This document shows, piece after piece, positions 5,709-7,820 of a stretch of DNA of 7,820 bases. Origin of the DNA: Phycisphaerae bacterium (GTDB taxonomy: Bacteria; Planctomycetota; Phycisphaerae; JAJVII01). The first letter of the stretch is position 1; every line of letters begins with the position of its first letter. Under the pieces are notes generated by a model. It searched no databases, was not told the DNA's origin, and worked only from the letters and a program-made list of their open reading frames with translations. The translations under genes were made by a program, and so were the position numbers. The stretch lies in assembly GCA_028706835.1 (NCBI GenBank), contig JAQTVL010000200.1, positions 1 to 7,820 on the forward strand. Direction: 5' to 3'.

Positions 5709-6950
5709 TCAGACTCGCCGTCCGTCGACGAAGACCGCCATCGGACGATCCGCCGTTTCCAGCACGCCATCGAGAATGGCATCGGCGTCATCGCCGCCCG
5801 CGCCGATCGGCCACGCGACGATATCCGCTGCCGCCCCCGCAACCAGCATTCCGGCCTCCCGCTGTCGTGCATTACGTGTCGCCATCGCGAGCAGTTCGCC
5901 GGCGCGCACTTCCGGGAACCGCTCGTGAAGAAACCGCAGTTCCCCCAGCACCGACAAATCCGGCGAGGAGGCCAGCGAGTCGGTCCCGACGGCGACATTG
6001 ACTCCCGCCGCCGCCAGTCGCCGCCACGGGTGGTCGCGATGCCCGAAGAGCTCCGCCGTCCGCGGGCAATACACCACGGTCGCTCGCCCGCTGGCCAGCC
6101 GCTCCAGGTCGCCGGGCGCCAGGTAGTTCACGTGCGCCAGCAGCGTCCGCGGATAGTCGAGCAGCCCCAGCCGGGCCGCGTATTCAACCGGCGAGCAGCC
6201 GGGAATGGTCACGTCGGCTGCGGCCCCGAGCCGCTCAAGCAGATCGCGCCAGGGTCCGCCGCCGGACAGGCAGAACTCGACCTCCTCGCGCGTCTCCGAC
6301 AGGTGCGTCATCAGCGGAAGATCGTTGGCGACCGCAGCCGCGAGGCAGCGGGCATACAGCGACGCGCCGGCGGAGTAGGGGGCGTGGGGGGAAGTGCCGA
6401 GTGCCGAGTGTCCAGTGCCGAGTGAGGAAAAGGCGGACCACGACTGTTCGCCGCGTTCGCCGAACCCGACCAACTCCGCCAGCGCGATCCGGCGGATCGG
6501 GATGGCCGCCACCGCGTCGAACACCTCACGCCAGGCGATCGACGCCGGGGTGACGTCCACCACGGTCGTTACGCCGCACGCCAGCGATTCGCGGGCGCCA
6601 TCCGCGGCTGCGGCGGCCACGTCCCGCGCGGGGCGAATCAGACGCTCCGCCATGATTGGCTTGACCCACTCGTGCAGCGGCCGGCCGGCCAGGCTGTCGC
6701 GATGTCCGCGCCAGTAGCTCATGTCCAGGTGTGCGTGGGCGTTGACCAGCCCGGGCGTAAGCACCGCATTCGGCAGGACGGTCAGGGAATCGCCGGGCTG
6801 GAGAATGTCGTCCCGCAGGCCGACGGCTGTAATTCGCCCGTCGCCCCCGACGCGAACCCCGCCGTTGCGGATCGCCCGCGGCGTGTCGCTATCCATCGCG
6901 ATCAGCCAATCGGCGGCGATAACCTGCGGGTGCGTCTCGGCGGTTGCCAT
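5709..6950 (-). CDS. ATZ/TRZ-family amidohydrolase, possible aminofutalosine- or adenosine-type deaminase (413 aa)
   Basis: The frame runs from ATG at 6950-6948 to TGA at 5711-5709. The N-terminus (VIAADWLIAMD) and C-terminus (AADIVAWP ... VFVDGRRV) form the composite beta domain around a TIM barrel. Metal and catalytic residues are all present: H72-x-H74 (NAHAHLD), H189 (SPHAPYS), H216 and E219 (THLSETREEVEF), H273 (LAHVNY) and D324 (GTDSLASSPDLSVL). The enzyme should hydrolyse an amino group from a purine-like or related ring in the cytoplasm. Planctomycete relatives are often labelled aminofutalosine deaminase (menaquinone route) or adenosylhomocysteine/methylthioadenosine deaminase; the sequence alone does not decide, and no men/mqn gene is nearby. 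Oddly, residues about 174-186 (SSLGTGHSALGTS) are encoded by a 7-bp tandem repeat. No Shine-Dalgarno precedes the ATG; a TATACT hexamer 8 nt upstream suggests a leaderless or nearly leaderless mRNA. Confidence 0.9.
   Translation of the reverse strand: MATAETHPQVIAADWLIAMDSDTPRAIRNGGVRVGGDGRITAVGLRDDILQPGDSLTVLPNAVLTPGLVNAHAHLDMSYWRGHRDSLAGRPLHEWVKPIMAERLIRPARDVAAAAADGARESLACGVTTVVDVTPASIAWREVFDAVAAIPIRRIALAELVGFGERGEQSWSAFSSLGTGHSALGTSPHAPYSAGASLYARCLAAAVANDLPLMTHLSETREEVEFCLSGGGPWRDLLERLGAAADVTIPGCSPVEYAARLGLLDYPRTLLAHVNYLAPGDLERLASGRATVVYCPRTAELFGHRDHPWRRLAAAGVNVAVGTDSLASSPDLSVLGELRFLHERFPEVRAGELLAMATRNARQREAGMLVAGAAADIVAWPIGAGGDDADAILDGVLETADRPMAVFVDGRRV
6393..6427. repeat. Five tandem heptamers inside the amidohydrolase gene, AGTGCCG type
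   Basis: Three units are AGTGCCG and the others are AGTGTCC and AGTGAGG, giving 35 bp in strict 7-bp register. Read on the minus strand they encode about 12 residues, a Gly/Ser/Thr-rich loop just before the SPHAPYS motif. The frame is open on both sides. Because 7 is not a multiple of 3, gain or loss of one or two units would shift the frame. Confidence 0.85.
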
Positions 6951-6958
6951 GCGTGTGA

Positions 6959-6964
6959 AGTATA
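6959..6964 (-). promoter_or_regulatory. Possible -10 box for the amidohydrolase operon
   Basis: TATACT on the minus strand ends 8 nt before the ATG at 6950, so transcription could start at or very near the start codon. No convincing -35 is present. The best fit, CTGATC at 18-bp spacing (three of six matches), lies within the heptamer array at 6974-7008. Confidence 0.4.
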
Positions 6965-6973
6965 ACGCAAAAA

Positions 6974-7008
6974 GCAGTCAGCGATCAGCATTCAGCGGTC
7001 AGCTACAA
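6974..7008. repeat. Tandem heptamer array, GCGRTCA type, left arm
   Basis: There are five 7-bp units in register: four fit GC-N-N-TCA (including GCGATCA and GCGGTCA) and the last, GCTACAA, is degenerate. The array is 24 bp upstream of the amidohydrolase start. It is the left arm of an inverted pair with 7032-7059. Confidence 0.8.
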
Positions 7009-7031
7009 GTTGCGAACCGTCCGCCGTAAGT

Positions 7032-7059
7032 TGAAAGCTGACCGCTGATCGCTGAAAGC
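7032..7059. repeat. Tandem heptamer array in inverse orientation, right arm
   Basis: There are four 7-bp units in register: TGAAAGC, TGACCGC, TGATCGC and TGAAAGC. The middle two are exact reverse complements of units in the left arm. Bases 6992-7004 and 7036-7048 form a perfect 13-bp inverted repeat around a 31-nt spacer, so the two arms could fold into a hairpin or cruciform in the divergent promoter region. Confidence 0.8.
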
Positions 7060-7075
7060 TTTCCCTCAACGATTT

Positions 7076-7103
7076 CCCCGGAGGTGTCCGATAATATCCG
7101 GGG
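7076..7103 (+). promoter_or_regulatory. Possible promoter and operator for the membrane protein gene
   Basis: GATAAT at 7090-7095 is a good -10 box lying 30 bp before the ATG; the -35 region is poor (TCAACG at 7066-7071, 18-bp spacing). The box is bracketed by a 7-bp inverted repeat, CCCCGGA (7076-7082) and TCCGGGG (7097-7103). A regulator binding there could block the promoter. This is inference from spacing only. Confidence 0.4.
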
Positions 7104-7125
7104 GATTGACACAGGCTGAGGTCGC

Positions 7126-7820
7126 ATGTTCTACGTCGCGCTCACATTCTGGCTGCTCGTCGCGCTGCTTGAGGCGTTCGCCATCTTCAAGCTGTGGGAG
7201 GGGATCGTTCGACCTCGGTGGATCAATCTCGTGCTGCTGCCGGGCACGATCGTGTCCGAGACGGCCCATTTCCTGGCGGCGCTGCTGACCGGGGCGCCGG
7301 TCCGCGAAGCCAAGCTCGTCAGCGACGAGTCGGTCGGCGAAGGGCAGCCGGAGAAATCCACCGGCGTCCCGGTGCTCAGCCCCCTGCTGCTGGCGCTGTT
7401 GCCGATTCTGGCGGGGCTGACGGTGATCCTGCTGCTCTATTGTCATTTCGACGACAGCCTGGTCAACAAGTTCGCCATCAGCACGCAGGTCGCAGCGGGC
7501 GGCACGCCGTTGCCGTTCGACCCGGCTGAGTTGCCCCGGTCGATCTCGTGGCACTTGGGCGAGTGGTTCCGAGCGGGCAAGACACTGCTCACTTTATCGG
7601 AACATCTCATCCGCGCCCTGCCGTTTCAGGACTTCAGGCACACCTGGAAGGCCTGGGTGTTCCTCTACCTCACTGGCTGCCTGGCGATCCGCATGGTCCC
7701 TCTCCGCGGCAATCTCCGTAGCGGCATGGCGGCGATGGTTCTTATCGGCGGGCTGGCGGCGGGCCTCGGCTGGCTGTTGCCCAACGGCGTCGACGCCTCC
7801 CTGCATACGCGATGGCCGCT
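7126..7820 (+). CDS. Multi-pass membrane protein, M50 peptidase-like but lacking the first active-site His (runs off window)
   Basis: The ATG at 7126 follows GAGG (7118-7121) at 4-nt spacing. The frame stays open for 231 codons to the window edge, so the C-terminus is missing. Hydrophobic segments are seen at about 3-21, 83-105, 176-190 and 200-217. Between the first two lies LPGTIVSETAHFLAALLTG (38-56), which resembles the zinc-site helix of M50 site-2 proteases (PG-x-x-x-HExxH-x-x-A/x-LTG) and is followed by PVREAKL as in that family. Here the motif is S44-E45-T46-A47-H48: Glu and the second His are kept but the first His is Ser. PVLSPLLLALLPILAG (82-97) likewise resembles the second M50 helix. 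It is either an inactive relative or an unrelated membrane protein. The region from 110 to 165 is a polar loop or domain. Divergent from the amidohydrolase, 175 bp apart. Confidence 0.7.
   Translation, partial: MFYVALTFWLLVALLEAFAIFKLWEGIVRPRWINLVLLPGTIVSETAHFLAALLTGAPVREAKLVSDESVGEGQPEKSTGVPVLSPLLLALLPILAGLTVILLLYCHFDDSLVNKFAISTQVAAGGTPLPFDPAELPRSISWHLGEWFRAGKTLLTLSEHLIRALPFQDFRHTWKAWVFLYLTGCLAIRMVPLRGNLRSGMAAMVLIGGLAAGLGWLLPNGVDASLHTRWP

Noticed and set aside
4878..6425. 515-residue open frame on the plus strand, opposite the phosphoesterase and amidohydrolase genes
   Set aside because: It spans two real genes and the gap between them, has no recognisable motif, and ends in SAECRVSSAE, which is only the translation of the heptamer repeat.
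6974..7059. Heptamer arrays as a CRISPR array
   Set aside because: Units are 7 bp, contiguous and degenerate, with no unique spacers of 25-40 bp and no cas genes.
7106..7111. Perfect TTGACA hexamer before the membrane protein gene
   Set aside because: It lies only 15 bp before the ATG and has no -10 box at suitable distance, so it is probably not a promoter for this gene.
7066..7554. 162-residue minus-strand frame opposite the membrane protein
   Set aside because: Gln/Arg-rich, without motifs. The plus frame shows hydrophobic segments, a ribosome binding site and a conserved-looking zinc-helix context.

Overview
The window looks like a high-GC planctomycete-type chromosome segment, most likely a Phycisphaerae-like lineage. 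This is an inference. It rests on a large DUF1559-like prepilin, a small 'FPLDFT' hypothetical protein of a type I associate with planctomycetes, a planctomycete-style amidohydrolase, many dispersed palindromic repeats and degenerate 7-bp tandem repeats. No phage, transposase or CRISPR genes are visible.

Layout. Positions 1-525 (minus strand) hold a 68-residue hypothetical protein followed by the first 87 codons of an LpxL/HtrB-type lipid A acyltransferase that runs off the window. At 526-711 lies a divergent control region with a clear sigma-70-type promoter (TTGACC, 17 bp, GATAAT) reading right into a tRNA-Arg(CCU) gene at 712-785. A small lipoprotein gene starts only 24 nt after the tRNA and is probably on the same transcript. 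A long hairpin and a second strong promoter (TTGACG, 17 bp, GATAAT) precede a 382-residue type IV pilin-like protein (1477-2625). The convergent gap 2626-2907 is filled by two copies of a palindromic element in which an outer inverted repeat encloses two hairpins.

Positions 2908-6950 hold three minus-strand genes. In transcription order they are an ATZ/TRZ-type amidohydrolase (possibly an aminofutalosine or adenosine-type deaminase), a Tat-exported calcineurin-like phosphoesterase 15 nt downstream, and, after a hairpin-bearing 71-nt gap, a PAS-GAF-receiver protein. The last carries degenerate remnants of a histidine kinase dimerisation domain and of a second receiver. A divergent intergenic region (6951-7125) holds inverted heptamer arrays. 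On its right is a plus-strand membrane protein, cut by the window end, that resembles M50 site-2 proteases but lacks the first His of HExxH.

How the genes may work together: most look like independent housekeeping or envelope units (lipid A acylation, lipoprotein, pilin-like secreted protein, exported phosphoesterase, membrane protein). The least ordinary signals are the non-coding or repeat ones. There are three different loci of degenerate 7-bp tandem repeats, one inside the amidohydrolase reading frame. There are also the two double-hairpin elements, the tRNA-mRNA arrangement and the degenerate sensor protein. I see no clear multi-gene defence or biosynthetic system.
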